From Cyanobacteria bacterium SZAS LIN-3 (GTDB lineage Bacteria > Cyanobacteriota > Vampirovibrionia > Obscuribacterales > Obscuribacteraceae): 48,687 nt of DNA. This document shows positions 16,692-25,106 of the stretch, in pieces. The notes beneath the pieces were generated by a model. The model saw nothing but the letters and a program-made list of their open reading frames with translations. It ran no database searches and was not told the origin of the DNA. The stretch covers positions 1 to 48,687 of the forward strand of contig JAFEAV010000050.1 of assembly GCA_018266215.1 (NCBI GenBank), in the 5' to 3' direction. The stretch's first letter is position 1. Each line of letters starts with the position of its first letter. Position numbers and translations under genes: made by a program.

Positions 16692-17543
16692 ATGCGTAAT
16701 GCAGCAGGAAGTGGTGGCGGCGAGAAAATCAGAATTCTTCTGGCCGGGGTGAGCGGTTGGACCGGCAGTGCCGTTGCCGCGGCCATAGTTGCAGCAGAGG
16801 ACCTTGAACTGGTCGGGGCGGTTGCCCGCGGTTGGGCCGGACGAGACGTCGGCGAGGCGCTGGGCGGCAGGGCTCTGGGCGTAGAAGTAAAAGCCGGTTG
16901 TGCTGAGGCCCTTGCCGCCGCCTGTGCCGGTGTGCACGGTGGTGTCGATGTCTTTATCGACTACACCTCGGCGGTGGCGGTTAAACAAAATGTCCTCTGG
17001 GCCCTGGAACAGGGCCTGGCCACAGTTGTGGGCAGCTCCGGGCTGAGCGGCGAGGATTTTGCTGAGATTGCCAAACTGGCCGAGGCTAAGGGTGTGCCTG
17101 TAATTGCCTGCGGCAATTTTTCGATCACCGCTGCTCTGGCCAAACATTTCTCATTGCTGGCGGCTAAATATCTCCCCCACCGGGAGGTCATCGATTACGC
17201 CCACGGACACAAAATCGACGCCCCCAGCGGCACGGCGCGCGAGCTGGCCGAGTCGCTGGCGGAAGTGGCGACAAATAAGCTGCTGGTGCCCCTTGCCGAT
17301 GTTGTCGGCGAAAAGCAGGCCCGGGGTGCTCAGGTGGCCGGCACACCGGTGCATTCGGTGCGTTTGCCCGGATTGACCCTGTCTTTTGAAACGCTCTTTG
17401 GTCTGCCCGACGAACGGCTGACCATCAGGCATGACGCCGGTAGCGGTGCCGGGCCCTATGTGGCGGGTACCTTGCTTGCCGTCCGTCGCCTGTCCGGGCG
17501 CACCGGTTTGACCCGGGGCATGGACACCCTTTTGTTTACATAA
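16692..17543 (+). CDS. dapB: 4-hydroxy-tetrahydrodipicolinate reductase
   Basis: DapB reduces 4-hydroxy-tetrahydrodipicolinate with NAD(P)H in the diaminopimelate/lysine pathway. The N-terminal Rossmann motif is GVSGWTG. FIDYTSAVAVKQN and VVGSSGLS are the nucleotide and hinge regions. GNFSITAAL and the catalytic signature HGHKIDAPSGTARELAE (canonical pattern HHxxKxDxPSGTA) follow. Length is about 283 residues, close to the usual 270. I chose ATG 16692, with GGTGG upstream; a GTG three codons earlier is also possible. Its presence fits a diaminopimelate-type cell wall. The acetyltransferase gene follows after 12 bases, so the two may be co-transcribed. Confidence 0.93.
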   Translation: MRNAAGSGGGEKIRILLAGVSGWTGSAVAAAIVAAEDLELVGAVARGWAGRDVGEALGGRALGVEVKAGCAEALAAACAGVHGGVDVFIDYTSAVAVKQNVLWALEQGLATVVGSSGLSGEDFAEIAKLAEAKGVPVIACGNFSITAALAKHFSLLAAKYLPHREVIDYAHGHKIDAPSGTARELAESLAEVATNKLLVPLADVVGEKQARGAQVAGTPVHSVRLPGLTLSFETLFGLPDERLTIRHDAGSGAGPYVAGTLLAVRRLSGRTGLTRGMDTLLFT

Positions 17544-17555
17544 TCGAGGATTTAT

Positions 17556-18065
17556 TTGCTCATGACCAGCGCCATAGAACTGCGCCCGCTCAGGCTGGAT
17601 GAGGCTGAACTGCAGCAGGTTTTCGCCATATTTCAGGAAGTGCTGTCCGGCGGCGATGTTTTTCCCTATCCCGAAGACACAAGCCTGGAGGGTTTTAAGA
17701 AGATCTGGCTGGTGGAAAACAGCTTCAGTTATGTGGCGGTGCTGCTCGGCGGCGAAATCGGCGGCGCCTATTATGTTAAGCCCCAGTGGCCGGGACGGGG
17801 TTCGCATGTGGCCACTGCAACTTATATGGTAGCCGAGCGCGCCCGCGGTGCCGGGGTAGGATTGGCTCTGGGAGAGCATTCCCTGGCGGCGGCAAAGGAG
17901 AGGGGCTACAGCGCCATGCAGTTCAATCTGGTGATAAGCACCAATAAGCCCGCGGTTGCGCTCTGGCAGAAGATCGGCATGCGCATCATCGGCACTGTTC
18001 CCGGAGGCTTCCAGCATCGCTCGCTGGGGCTCGTCGATACGTACTTAATGCATCGCTTCCTATAG
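17556..18065 (+). CDS. GNAT family N-acetyltransferase
   Basis: A 169-residue GNAT acetyltransferase. The acetyl-CoA binding motif A is visible as VAERARGAGVGLALGEHSL, preceded by TATYMV. The C-terminal part (NLVISTNKPAVALWQKIGMRIIGTVPGGF) is the classic motif B of this family. The start may be TTG 17556, ideally placed six bases after GAGGA, or ATG 17562. The substrate is unknown: the family acetylates amines on antibiotics, amino acids or proteins. It lies immediately behind dapB. Confidence 0.88.
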   Translation: MLMTSAIELRPLRLDEAELQQVFAIFQEVLSGGDVFPYPEDTSLEGFKKIWLVENSFSYVAVLLGGEIGGAYYVKPQWPGRGSHVATATYMVAERARGAGVGLALGEHSLAAAKERGYSAMQFNLVISTNKPAVALWQKIGMRIIGTVPGGFQHRSLGLVDTYLMHRFL

Positions 18066-18126
18066 TCGTCATGTATGTATTACAATGCTCCGAGCGCCTG
18101 TTTGGCGACAATCAGAGGGTGAAGAG

Positions 18127-18387
18127 ATGCAAACTAAAGTAGAAAAAGATGTGGCCGAGCGTATCGCCAGCGCTCTTGAGCTGATGGTAGAAAAACTCAG
18201 CAATATAGAAGTTAAGATCGAAGAGCTGACCTATGAGCTCCAGGCTCACGGTAATGTGCTGGCAGATGCCGTCGGCGTACTGCCCGAAGAAGAAGATATG
18301 GAAATGGGTTGCGGCAGCGGATGCGGATCCGGCTGCGGCTCAAGCGAAGCAGAGGATGGCGGCACCTTTATACAGATCGGCAAGTAG
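18127..18387 (+). CDS. Small coiled-coil protein with Cys-rich tail
   Basis: An 86-residue protein from ATG 18127, which has an excellent ribosome site (GAGGGTGAAGAG just upstream). Residues 1-50 are a charged amphipathic helix likely to form a coiled coil (KVEKDVAERIASALELMVEKL). Residues around 56-65 are acidic. The tail has GCGSGCGSGCGSS, three cysteines four residues apart, then an acidic stretch and FIQIGK. No signal peptide is seen, so it is probably cytoplasmic. The tail could bind a metal or an Fe-S cluster, but that is speculation. I recognise no family. Confidence 0.75.
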   Translation: MQTKVEKDVAERIASALELMVEKLSNIEVKIEELTYELQAHGNVLADAVGVLPEEEDMEMGCGSGCGSGCGSSEAEDGGTFIQIGK

Positions 18388-18396
18388 TCGCTTCTG

Positions 18397-19590
18397 GTGC
18401 GCCTTCAGTCCTGTCTTTCGGTCCTGCTAACGTCGGTCATCGCAGCCTCTGTGCAGTTGCCCGTGCTGGCCGAGAACGAGGCCGCGCTCAATCAGGCGAT
18501 AGCCGATTACAACGCCCGGCAGTATGAACAGGCAAGGATTGGTCTGGAGGCCTGTCTCAAGGAAGGTTCTTCCAGGCCCGACGGCTTCTATTATCTGGCC
18601 CTGACCTATCAGCAGTTGGGGCGTCTCGCCGGAGCGCGGGAAGCCTATGCCTTTGTGGTGAAAAATTTCCCCGGCACCACCGCCGCCACCATGTCTAAGA
18701 AGGCCATGGATCAGCTGAGTGCGGCACTGACCTCCGGACCGGCTACTCTGCCGAGGGAAACCTGGGTGCCTTTCACCCGTCGAGGCACCAGTATGATTGT
18801 TGACGCCCGGGTCAACAATAAGCCCATGAAAATGATATTCGATACCGGCGCCGAGGGCTGCGCCTTCAGTCTGGCGCATTTTCGCCAGCTTGGTTTGCCC
18901 ATCCCCAGCGGGCCACCTACAGCTTTTGCGCAGGGCGTGGGCAAAAGTGAGCCCATTCCCGAGTGGCAGGTGAAAATTGACCTTGTCGTAGGCCGTATCG
19001 AGCGCAAGCAATTCCTCGTCTCGGTCGGTGAAAACGGCATGTCTCTGCCGCTTCTGGGCCAGGACTTTTTTACTGGTATGGAATACTCGATCGATTCTTC
19101 CAACAATGTCATCTCGTTCAAAAAGCGTGAGGCCGCTCCCGGTAAAACCATAGCCGCTGTCTCGGTGCGGCCCGGTATGACCGTTGACGCCAGCGGCAAG
19201 TACGTTTATGTGGTGCCTTTTGAGCAGCTGGGCGAATGCGCCTCGGTGAAAGTGACGGTCAACAATAAAGTGATACCGATGATCTTCGATACCGGGGCCG
19301 AAGTGACCATGTTCACTACATCTCAGGCTGCCTCGGTGGGTATTCCACCAGGGGGAAGAACGGTGCAGATAGGCGGCATAGGTGGAGCCGTCGCCGCCAC
19401 CCTTGGTGTCGTCGACAGTATCAAACTCGGTCCCATCGAAAGGCGCGCCATGCGCGTGCCGGTCACTGATAAAACGGCGATTTCCCAGTCACTTCTGGGG
19501 CAGGACTTTTTGCGCGGCTGGCATTACACAATCGACAAGCAAAACAGAGTGATCCGCTTCACCCGGGCCACCGGAGCCAACAATTACTGA
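18397..19590 (+). CDS. Secreted protein with tetratricopeptide-like N-terminus and two retropepsin-like aspartyl protease domains
   Basis: The 397 residues start at GTG 18397 with a signal peptide (SCLSVLLTSVIAASVQLPVLA). A TPR-like helical segment follows (about 28-110). Two similar domains come next. Each begins with a V-N-N-K segment and an active-site MIFDTGAE (D149 and D298). Each ends in LLGQDF followed by a Y-[ST]-ID-x-x-x-N-x-[VI]-I-x-F hairpin. Single retropepsin-like domains work as dimers, so a tandem pair could form one active enzyme within a chain. The substrate is unknown; export suggests an envelope or extracellular role. The gene starts nine bases after the Cys-rich gene. Confidence 0.87.
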   Translation: MRLQSCLSVLLTSVIAASVQLPVLAENEAALNQAIADYNARQYEQARIGLEACLKEGSSRPDGFYYLALTYQQLGRLAGAREAYAFVVKNFPGTTAATMSKKAMDQLSAALTSGPATLPRETWVPFTRRGTSMIVDARVNNKPMKMIFDTGAEGCAFSLAHFRQLGLPIPSGPPTAFAQGVGKSEPIPEWQVKIDLVVGRIERKQFLVSVGENGMSLPLLGQDFFTGMEYSIDSSNNVISFKKREAAPGKTIAAVSVRPGMTVDASGKYVYVVPFEQLGECASVKVTVNNKVIPMIFDTGAEVTMFTTSQAASVGIPPGGRTVQIGGIGGAVAATLGVVDSIKLGPIERRAMRVPVTDKTAISQSLLGQDFLRGWHYTIDKQNRVIRFTRATGANNY

Positions 19591-19606
19591 ATGATTGAGA
19601 GTGGGA

Positions 19607-20545
19607 TCAGGAGTCGCTGAGAGTAAATTTGCGGTTGCCTTTGATCAAAGTCTCTTTGAAAAAGTCCACCACATGATTGAGCTGTTCTTCTGATGTGAAG
19701 GCGTGACCGCCGCCGCTGATTGTAATAAGCTTATTGGGCACACCGGCTTGATTGAGCTTTTCTTCCAATTCCTGCGACTGGGCATAGGGCACCAGATCGT
19801 CTATGTCGCCGTGGACGATGAGAAACGGCGGGTCGTCCTTGTCGATGTATGTGACCGGCGATGCGGCCACAGCCAGGTCGTGTTTTTCGGTCTGCAGGCC
19901 GCCCAGGAGTTTGGCCACCGGGCCGTCTTTGCTTTCAAAATCTATCTTGGTGCGTGAGCCAGCCTGCGAAGCGACGCTGACGAAATCGCTGGGGCCGCAC
20001 CAGTCGGCAACGGCCTGTACTTTACTGTCCACGCCGTTGTTGCCCAGGTTGCCTTCCAGCTCTTTGGCACCGCCGCTGGTGCCAAGCAGGGCGACCAGAT
20101 GACCGCCGGCGGAGACGCCCCAGACTCCGATCTTGTCGGGATTGATGTTGTACTCGGCAGCATGAGCGCGCAGGAAGCGGATCGCCGCCTTGCAGTCTTC
20201 TATCTGGGCCGGGAATACGGCTTCCTGGCTCAGTCTGTAGTTGATGCTGGCGAAGGCAAAGCCCTGTCTGCCAAAGAAGGCACCTAGGTCATGCTGGGCT
20301 TCTTCCTTGGAGCCCTGCAGCCAGGCGCCGCCATGGACAAAGACTATGAGCGGTGTCGGGCTTTTGGTTTTTGTCGGCAGATACAGATCCAGTGCCTGGG
20401 CCGGATTTTTGGAGCCCTCGACATAGCTTATGTCGGCGAGCCGGCGCACGCTGGTGGGTCCCTGATTATCGTTGGCCTTGGTGACGAAGGGCAGCGAGAC
20501 GATTAAGGCCAGGATTACGATGATCAGGATATTTTTGATTGACAT
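19607..20545 (-). CDS. Alpha/beta hydrolase, esterase/lipase (BD-FAE-like)
   Basis: A 312-residue hydrolase with an N-terminal signal or anchor helix (ILIIVILALIVSLPFV). HGGAW at 71-75 forms the oxyanion hole, the nucleophile is S145 in GVSAGG, the acid is an aspartate in GDIDDLVP (247-250), and the histidine is H281 in GGGHAF. The family includes esterases, feruloyl-like esterases and kynurenine formamidase relatives; the export signal argues for an envelope or secreted esterase. Its ATG overlaps the stop of the upstream kinase gene by one base (TGATG), so the two are translationally coupled. Confidence 0.88.
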   Translation of the reverse strand: MSIKNILIIVILALIVSLPFVTKANDNQGPTSVRRLADISYVEGSKNPAQALDLYLPTKTKSPTPLIVFVHGGAWLQGSKEEAQHDLGAFFGRQGFAFASINYRLSQEAVFPAQIEDCKAAIRFLRAHAAEYNINPDKIGVWGVSAGGHLVALLGTSGGAKELEGNLGNNGVDSKVQAVADWCGPSDFVSVASQAGSRTKIDFESKDGPVAKLLGGLQTEKHDLAVAASPVTYIDKDDPPFLIVHGDIDDLVPYAQSQELEEKLNQAGVPNKLITISGGGHAFTSEEQLNHVVDFFKETLIKGNRKFTLSDS

Positions 20546-21426
20546 CAGTCGCGGTAATTTTCCAGTTCGATTATCAGTTCGCGCATTGTCTGATGGCGGT
20601 CCTGTGGGTGTTTTTTCATTGCTTTCATAACAGTGCGCTGCAGTCTGAACGGTATTTTGATGCCGGGGCAGGCGTCGGCAAATTCTTTAGGCGTATCGGT
20701 GATGTGGCGGCTCATAGTCTCGGCCGAGGTCGCTCCCAGGATGGGCAGGCGTCCGGACAGGGTGTGATACATGAGCACGCCCAGGCAATAGACATCGGAG
20801 CGGGCATCCAGTTTGTTGCCCAGCACTTGTTCCGGGCTCATATAGGCGGGCGTACCCAGGACCTGGCCGTCCATGGTCAATTTACGGCTGTCGTGGGTGG
20901 GCTCGTTGACATATTTGGCGATGCCGAAGTCCACTACTTTGACGAATTCCGGATTCCACGATGTGCGCAGCAGGACCACATTGTCCGGTTTTATGTCGCG
21001 GTGCAGAATGCCCTTGCTGTGGGCGTGATCGAGGGCGCTGGCGATTTGCTGGAAAATTGCCACCGAGCGCTCAACCGGTAATTTGTTATGTCTTTGCAGG
21101 ACATCTTTGAGATTTATGCCTTCGATGAAGTCCATGACCAGAAACGGCGTATTGCAGTCGGAAACGCCGAAGTCGTAAACCGTGACGATGTTGGGATGGC
21201 TCATGGAACTGGCTGCCTGAGCCTCTCTCTGGAAGCGGTGAAAGCGGGTCTCGTCTTTTTCCACTTCTTCAAACAGCACTTTGATGGCCACAATCCGGTC
21301 CATAACAAGGTGCCTGGCCTGATAGACGACGCCCAGGGCGCCGCGACCGACCTCGGAAATTATCTGGTAACGCTGGGCGAGGACCGAGCCAACTAAAGAT
21401 GTGTTTGACAACTTACGCTCCGTCAC
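20545..21426 (-). CDS. Ser/Thr protein kinase (Hanks type), soluble
   Basis: A 293-residue kinase consisting of little more than the catalytic domain. The Gly-rich loop is EVGRGALGVVY, the ATP-binding lysine K49 (VAIKVL), the catalytic loop HRDIKPDN with D144, the metal-binding DFG with D166, and the substrate loop GTPAYMSPEQ. It lacks the usual transmembrane helix and PASTA or other sensor domains, so it is probably cytoplasmic or regulated by partners. It is coupled to the esterase gene downstream. Confidence 0.92.
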   Translation of the reverse strand: MTERKLSNTSLVGSVLAQRYQIISEVGRGALGVVYQARHLVMDRIVAIKVLFEEVEKDETRFHRFQREAQAASSMSHPNIVTVYDFGVSDCNTPFLVMDFIEGINLKDVLQRHNKLPVERSVAIFQQIASALDHAHSKGILHRDIKPDNVVLLRTSWNPEFVKVVDFGIAKYVNEPTHDSRKLTMDGQVLGTPAYMSPEQVLGNKLDARSDVYCLGVLMYHTLSGRLPILGATSAETMSRHITDTPKEFADACPGIKIPFRLQRTVMKAMKKHPQDRHQTMRELIIELENYRD

Positions 21427-21585
21427 CGCCGCTGTGCAAATTATCGGGCTTTACAGTGTTAGTATTCAAGAGGGGAGACCTGCTTCTAGACGCTTATATT
21501 AAACCCAAGGTATAAGTAATTAGACAAGCAATTAAGCAGTCAAGATTAGAAGTCCAGATACCAGAACCACAGGTAAAAGCGAAAT

Positions 21586-22053
21586 ATGAACTTACCAGAT
21601 CCCGCCGGACGTGGCCCAGGTAGCGGCCGGAAAGAGCCTCTCAATACGCTCGAGCCAAGCCGGATAACGGTTTTGGGCTATGAGATGGACCTCAACATTT
21701 TTACCGCCCTCTGTTATTTGCCGCTCTTTCCGGCGGTGATTATCCCCTGCGTTATCGCCCTTAACACAACCACCGACAAACCCGAGGACCTCCGGTTTGC
21801 CGCGGTGCAGAGTCTCATTCTCAACGGCGGCTTTTTTGCTCTCAACGCTGTCCTCAGTGGCGTTATGGGCGTTTTTGCCATGATCCCTATAGTCGGCGGT
21901 TTGATTAATTTCGGCCTCGGCATTGTCATGGCCGTGCTGATCGTTGCTTATATACTCGTCAGTCTTAAACTGGTGGTCAGTGCCTACAGCGGGCAAAAAT
22001 TCGCAGTGCCCTTCATCGCACCTTACGCCGAAAAATATTCGAGCCCCAGTTGA
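21586..22053 (+). CDS. Small DUF4870/Tic20-like membrane protein
   Basis: A 155-residue protein with a hydrophilic N-terminal third and three or four membrane helices. The pattern LNIFTALCYLPLFPAVIIP, then a polar loop ending DLRFAAVQSLIL, then a Gly-rich helix and a final helix (VAYILVSLKLVVSAYSG) resembles DUF4870 and related small membrane proteins. No function is established. The stop codon is one base from the convergent membrane glycosyltransferase-like gene. The 159-base gap upstream, shared with the kinase, is AT-rich and presumably holds divergent promoters. Confidence 0.65.
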   Translation: MNLPDPAGRGPGSGRKEPLNTLEPSRITVLGYEMDLNIFTALCYLPLFPAVIIPCVIALNTTTDKPEDLRFAAVQSLILNGGFFALNAVLSGVMGVFAMIPIVGGLINFGLGIVMAVLIVAYILVSLKLVVSAYSGQKFAVPFIAPYAEKYSSPS

Positions 22054-22054
22054 T

Positions 22055-24343
22055 CTAGAAAATCTGCCAGAAATGATCTTTGAAGGTCAGGGCCGGCTGG
22101 CTTGTTTGCTGGTCGGCTGCGGCGGCCGGCTTATCCTCCGCCGGGGCGGCAAGAATCAGATACATGCGATAGTCCCCCGTCTGTTCTCCCGGTTTGTCCG
22201 GGGCCAGGTCTCTGCCCATCTGAGCGCTGAAATGACTCGTACTCTGAGCTACGCGTCGCTTCAGTCGATCGGTGGTGCGGGGGTCGCCTAAAATGGAAAG
22301 TCTGAGTGCACTGAAGCCGTAGAGCGACGGCAGCATCAGCTTCTTGTCTCGTTTATCCGTAGCCGGCAGGCGATATTGTCCGTATATTTTTACCGCTTTT
22401 GTCAGCGGCGTGATTTTCACCACATTGGCCGAACCATCCAGCTTTATGGCCGTGAATGGGATCGGCGCCAGACGCCATTGTCTCAGGGACTGGGGCGAGT
22501 CGCCCCGTGTCCTGGCCGCCATTTGAGCCAGTTCTTTGACGGTTGACTGGAAGGCATAATCCTGTTCGAAATCCAGCAGCGGAGCCGCTGCGCTTGTAGA
22601 CTGTTGGCCGTTTACATCAATCAGGGCGCTGGCAAGATTTTCATCGCCGTCGATCAGAACGGCAGCCCAGGTGCCTTTCAGCCAGGCGTTGGCCTGCCAC
22701 TGGCTGGTTAGTTGCGGCGGTAACAGGACCTGTCGCTCCACTTGCAGTCCCGGGGCGACATTGACTGACCATTCGGGCGGTGTGCTGTTGTAGCCGCGGG
22801 CCAGGAGGAAGGCCAGGGTGATGAGGGTGCCCAGGCCGGCGATGGCCGCCTGGCGATTGAAATTGAAATGCAGCTCCTCAACCGCCAGGCAGCAGCCGGC
22901 GTTCAGTGCAAGACCCGCCAGCACTGCCAGGATTGTGTTTCTCATCAGCTCGGCCTGGTCGATGTTGCCGCAGAGGGCAAAAAGCGGTCCGTATATGTCC
23001 GAGCCGGCAAGCAGGATCAAAAGCACACAGAGGGCGGCGTAAGTACCGGGGAATTTTCGGACCCTGAGCTGCTTCTGGGCGCCGAACAGGGCCAGTAAAA
23101 TCAGATAAGGCAGGGCGCTGTAGCCATAGCGCGGTTGTGTTTCAAACGGTATAAAAATAAAATGTCCTGCCACCATCAGCAGTGTCAGCACTTTGAGAAA
23201 GTTTGTATTGCTCAGATTTTTAAAATCATTGCTGAGCAGCTTTTCCTGTACCAGGATATAAATCATGCCCAGAGCCGCCGCGGCCAGGATCAGCCTTTGC
23301 AGCAGGCACTGCCAGTAGATATCGAGGCCGAATACCGACCAGCAAAAATCGTTCCAGCTGTAGGCAAACAGGCGTTCGATCTTGCGCAGACAGAGGCTGG
23401 CTATGCTCAGCGGTCGGGCTTGAATCAGGCTGAAAGCTATAGCCGAGGGTTTGGCAAAAATAATAGGCATGACGCTTTCGGTGGGTGGTGCCACACCCCA
23501 GGCATCGCTCTCCAGATCCAGTCCCACGGCCAGATTGATTGAAGGCACGCGGTTGGGCGCCAGGGTAATGCGCCCGGAGGCCAGTTTGCTGAAAATCAAC
23601 CAGGGGACGATGGTGATGAAAAATCCCGCGGCCAGAGCCAGTACAATTTTGCCCCGACTTTTCCACTGTCTTCGGCCCTCATTTTTGCTCGCCAGGGCCA
23701 GCAGTAGAAGCACTGCTACTGTGGGGAAAAGGGCCGTTTTTAAATGCAGAATCAATGTCGCCAGTGAACCTGCGATGAAGAATGCGCTGTATTGAAGCGT
23801 GCTGGTCGCCTGCTTATCGCTCAGCCGGCCGCGCGGCAGAGCCAGTATCAGCGCCAGAGTAAAGGCCAATAGACTGGTCTGGGTCAGTTGTTCGGTTAAA
23901 AACTGGCTGGCCGAGACTATTGTCGCCGGGTGAAAGCCCAGGAGTAATGCCCCTGCCAGAGCCGCTTTTGGCTCTACCAGTCGCCGGGCGATGAGAAAAA
24001 AGAGCAGGCTGTTGAGACCGCAGATCATGCTCTGTCCGGCCAGAATGGCCACCTCGGCCGAGGCATGAAAGAGTTTGCCCAGGGCTATCAGAACGGCTCC
24101 AAAAGCGGGGAGCACCGGTCCGTCAATCATCAGCGAGGGTCCCAGATCGATGGTCGCCGGACTGACATAATGATGATTGATGCAGCCCACAAGCCAGGTG
24201 AGAAGCGATTGCGCACTGAGCACGTAATGAGCCGAATCCCACACCAGGCCGCGATTGAAGTCATTGGCCCCAAACGTGAAGTAAGCGGAAAGCAGAGCCG
24301 GAGCCAGAAAGGCTATAGCTGGAGCTGTTAGCAATTTGCGCAA
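22055..24343 (-). CDS. GT39/ArnT-like membrane glycosyltransferase
   Basis: A 762-residue polytopic protein. The N-terminal loop after the first helix carries GLVWDSAHYVLSAQSLL, the position of the catalytic acidic residue in the GT-C fold (PMT/ArnT family). About a dozen membrane helices run to residue 500. A soluble C-terminal domain of about 230 residues (from NVAPGLQVERQVLLPP) would lie outside the membrane. Such enzymes move sugars from lipid carriers to proteins, lipid A or polymers; the acceptor here is unknown. It is longer than typical ArnT (about 550 residues) because of the C-terminal domain. Confidence 0.75.
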   Translation of the reverse strand: MRKLLTAPAIAFLAPALLSAYFTFGANDFNRGLVWDSAHYVLSAQSLLTWLVGCINHHYVSPATIDLGPSLMIDGPVLPAFGAVLIALGKLFHASAEVAILAGQSMICGLNSLLFFLIARRLVEPKAALAGALLLGFHPATIVSASQFLTEQLTQTSLLAFTLALILALPRGRLSDKQATSTLQYSAFFIAGSLATLILHLKTALFPTVAVLLLLALASKNEGRRQWKSRGKIVLALAAGFFITIVPWLIFSKLASGRITLAPNRVPSINLAVGLDLESDAWGVAPPTESVMPIIFAKPSAIAFSLIQARPLSIASLCLRKIERLFAYSWNDFCWSVFGLDIYWQCLLQRLILAAAALGMIYILVQEKLLSNDFKNLSNTNFLKVLTLLMVAGHFIFIPFETQPRYGYSALPYLILLALFGAQKQLRVRKFPGTYAALCVLLILLAGSDIYGPLFALCGNIDQAELMRNTILAVLAGLALNAGCCLAVEELHFNFNRQAAIAGLGTLITLAFLLARGYNSTPPEWSVNVAPGLQVERQVLLPPQLTSQWQANAWLKGTWAAVLIDGDENLASALIDVNGQQSTSAAAPLLDFEQDYAFQSTVKELAQMAARTRGDSPQSLRQWRLAPIPFTAIKLDGSANVVKITPLTKAVKIYGQYRLPATDKRDKKLMLPSLYGFSALRLSILGDPRTTDRLKRRVAQSTSHFSAQMGRDLAPDKPGEQTGDYRMYLILAAPAEDKPAAAADQQTSQPALTFKDHFWQIF

Positions 24344-24490
24344 AGTAGGAACGACGCTTGAATCCGGTTACTGGGGTGCCAGGGCCATGCTAGACAGTGC
24401 CAATTCTTTAGTCAAGATAATGCTCTTAACATTGCATTTAATGGTCTTTGGTTGTGGTAGATCCTTAGCACCCGGAACAAAGAGGTTGAA

Positions 24491-24858
24491 ATGGATAGCG
24501 TTACCAAATTGTTTGACAACAAAAAGTCAAAGTACTGGCCGGTGATGTCAGCGCCGGAGATTATGAATACAACGGGGGCATCCTCTGGGGCGGATTTGAT
24601 CAGATCAACCTGGCCACCGAGCTGAGCAAGATCGATGTCAAAACCGAGGAATCGGCCAAAAATATTGCCCAGACCCTTGGCTGGGGTATGGCCGGTATGT
24701 TGTTTGGACCGCTGGGCATGCTCGCCGGTCTCACCCTGGGCGGTAACAGGAAGCAGATATGCGCTCTGTGCGAACTCAAGGACGAGCGTAAGTTTCTAGC
24801 TCTGATGGACTCCAAGGTCTATCAGCAATTAATGGCGCTCACTCTGACTAAGTCTTGA
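24491..24858 (+). pseudogene. Frameshifted small gene of unknown function
   Basis: A strong ribosome site (AGAGG, five-base spacing) precedes ATG 24491, and the first 12 codons read MDSVTKLFDNKK. The frame then closes at a TGA after about 43 codons. The -1 frame, from the A5 run at 24521-24525, is open to TGA 24856-24858 and looks like real protein: VKVLAGDVSAGDYEYNGG, then an Ala/Gly-rich hydrophobic segment (LGWGMAGMLFGPLGMLAGL) and CALCELKDERKF. One extra A would join the two parts into a 122-residue protein. Explanations are a sequencing error in the homopolymer, a real mutation, or frameshifting at CAAAAAG. No family is recognised. Confidence 0.6.
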
Positions 24859-25106
24859 GAACCCGGGATGTTCACTTAAAAGACGCCAACAATTAAGAAA
24901 GGTAAGTTTAGCTCAGGGCCAAAAACTGGATGAAGAACTAATTAGGATGACCGCCCCGGGCTATTTAAAGGGCATTTCACTAAGATTGCAACCAAGATCC
25001 TGCCAAAACCTGACCAAATCTCACCTAGAATATCCCTGTGGATACATGGCGACCCTGGAGATAGATCCTGAACATACCTGCATCGAGCCGCAGCGAAAAG
25101 ACCAAA

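Noticed and set aside
24600..24815. Antisense open frame over the frameshifted gene
   Set aside because: The plus strand has the ribosome site and the protein-like composition; the antisense frame is Arg/Ser/Pro-rich shadow sequence.
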